This document shows positions 63,115-64,000 of a DNA stretch of 64,000 bases, one piece after another. The notes under the pieces were generated by a model that had not been told where the DNA came from, searched no databases, and saw nothing but the letters and a program-made list of their open reading frames with translations. A program made the position numbers and the translations under genes. Every line of letters begins with the position of its first letter. Positions within the stretch are counted from its first letter, which is position 1. The stretch is from Tardiphaga robiniae (GTDB lineage: Bacteria; Pseudomonadota; Alphaproteobacteria; Rhizobiales; Xanthobacteraceae), in contig NZ_LVYV01000045.1 of the NCBI RefSeq assembly GCF_001618955.1, positions 1-64,000 on the forward strand. Direction: 5' to 3'.

Positions 63115-64000
63115 CTACTTCGCTCCCGATGGCGCAGCGCTCGGGCTGGCTGGAGGCGGCGTTTGGCCAATCGGTGCCTGCGGATTGCCCTGGCCACCCG
63201 CACCACCCGAATTCTGGCCGCGCTTGCCACGACGTTCGCCGGCATCATTGCCCTTGCCCCCGCCACGCTTGCGTGGTGCCAAGTCGGCGGTCGGCTCCTG
63301 ATCGCTGGTGCCGACTGACACCTTCGATCCCTCTGTGAGATTGGCAAAGCCCGTGGTGACAACACGCTCGGTCGCCGACAGGCCCTTGGCGATAACGGCC
63401 GTGGTCTCGTTCTGCTGCGTCACGGTGACCGGCACCGCCTTGACGATGTCGCCCTCCTCGATCACGTAACTGAACGTGCCGGCGGGACCGCGCTGCACGG
63501 CCGAGGTCGGCACCACCATCGCATCCTTCAGCGTCTCGACTTTCAGCCGCACATTGACGAACTGACCGGGCCAGAGCTGATAATTCGGGTTCGGGAATTC
63601 CGCCTTCAGCTTCACGGTGCCCGTGGTCGTATCGACCTGATTGTCGATGCCGGTGAGCGTGCCGGTGTCGATGACGGTGACGCCGTCATTGCCGAACACG
63701 TCGACCATCAGCGTGCCCTTGGCAGCAGCGGCATTGGCGCGGACGATCTGCTGCTGCGGCAGGCTGAACAGTACGGCGATGGGCTGCAGCTGCGTGATCA
63801 CCACGAGGCCCGTGGTATCCGACGCATGGATGATGTTGCCCTGATCGACCTGACGCAGGCCGGCCCGGCCAGAGAGCGGCGCTATGATCTTGGTGTAGCT
63901 CAGCGTTGCGGCGGCATTGTCGATGGCAGCCTGATCGGCATTCACCAGCGCCTCCTGCTGGGCGACGAGCGACTTCTGGGTGTCGGCCTGCTGCTTGGAG
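63115..64000 (-). CDS. mdtA: Periplasmic adaptor (membrane-fusion) protein of the RND pump, partial
   Basis: The frame is open from the right window edge to 63115. It shows the end of the alpha-helical hairpin (TQKSLVAQQEALVNADQAAI), then the lipoyl/beta-barrel part (LSYTKIIAPLSGRAGLRQVD, QGNIIHASDTTGLVVITQLQ, LWPGQFVNVRLKVETLKDAM). The C-terminal tail after the barrel is long, rich in Gly/Lys/Pro (GGGKGNDAGERRGKRGQNSG) and likely disordered. The N-terminus lies outside the window. This adaptor links the pump to an outer-membrane channel. Confidence 0.93.
   Translation of the reverse strand, partial: SKQQADTQKSLVAQQEALVNADQAAIDNAAATLSYTKIIAPLSGRAGLRQVDQGNIIHASDTTGLVVITQLQPIAVLFSLPQQQIVRANAAAAKGTLMVDVFGNDGVTVIDTGTLTGIDNQVDTTTGTVKLKAEFPNPNYQLWPGQFVNVRLKVETLKDAMVVPTSAVQRGPAGTFSYVIEEGDIVKAVPVTVTQQNETTAVIAKGLSATERVVTTGFANLTEGSKVSVGTSDQEPTADLAPRKRGGGKGNDAGERRGKRGQNSGGAGGQGNPQAPIGQTPPPASPSAAPSGAK

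Overview
The window looks like chromosomal DNA of an alphaproteobacterium of the Nitrobacteraceae (Bradyrhizobium / Rhodopseudomonas / Afipia / Nitrobacter group). GC is high over the core genes. Small protein families typical of that group occur throughout (DUF3606, DUF2934, DUF6894, DUF892, probable DUF6471, small Myb/SANT-like HTH proteins). Two, possibly three, promoters match the EcfG general-stress consensus GGAAC-N16-CGTT. The genus call is an inference from gene content. I saw no rRNA, transposase, integrase or CRISPR array.

Layout. (1) 1-2.7 kb: a cell-surface signalling operon on the minus strand (STN/TonB-like periplasmic protein, FecI-type sigma factor, FecR-type anti-sigma factor) ahead of a cut-off secreted exoprotein gene. 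(2) 3.0-6.8 kb: decayed genes and small membrane proteins. (3) 7.0-11.0 kb: an intact three-subunit molybdenum aldehyde/xanthine dehydrogenase-family operon of the PaoABC type. (4) 11-20 kb: many very small genes, a stress operon with DUF3606, a clade II catalase (katE), a 22-residue membrane peptide and a methyltransferase. (5) 20-23 kb: small hypotheticals and a double-PAS hybrid histidine kinase. (6) 23.8-31 kb: an acetolactate-synthase-like TPP enzyme, DNA polymerase IV, exonuclease III, a DUF892 protein and other stress-type small genes. (7) 31.6-34.7 kb: a MocR/GntR-aminotransferase regulator divergent from a secreted cupin, a carboxymuconolactone-decarboxylase-like protein and an HD-domain protein. 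(8) 35-48.3 kb: an accessory block, partly AT-richer, ending at tRNA-Asn. It holds a membrane lipase-like protein, three tandem paralogous small proteins, a three-gene membrane/coiled-coil operon, an unfamiliar soluble + 4-TM protein pair, and several broken genes. (9) 48.9-55.0 kb: a complete branched-chain-type (HAAT) ABC importer, including a fused permease-ATPase, divergent from a LysR regulator. (10) 55-64 kb: tRNA-Cys, a DTW-domain tRNA modification enzyme, and an MdtABC-type RND efflux operon running off the right edge.

Two points cut across the window. First, at least seven small accessory genes can be read as full-length proteins only by crossing one or two single-base frameshifts or a small deletion, while every large housekeeping or transport gene is intact. 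This means either real gene decay in accessory regions or residual base errors in the assembly. Second, the best candidates for an undescribed system lie between 39 and 47 kb: the soluble/4-TM gene pair at 45368-46999 and the operon at 43065-44810. Both sit in atypical DNA near a tRNA gene, and I could not assign a function to either.
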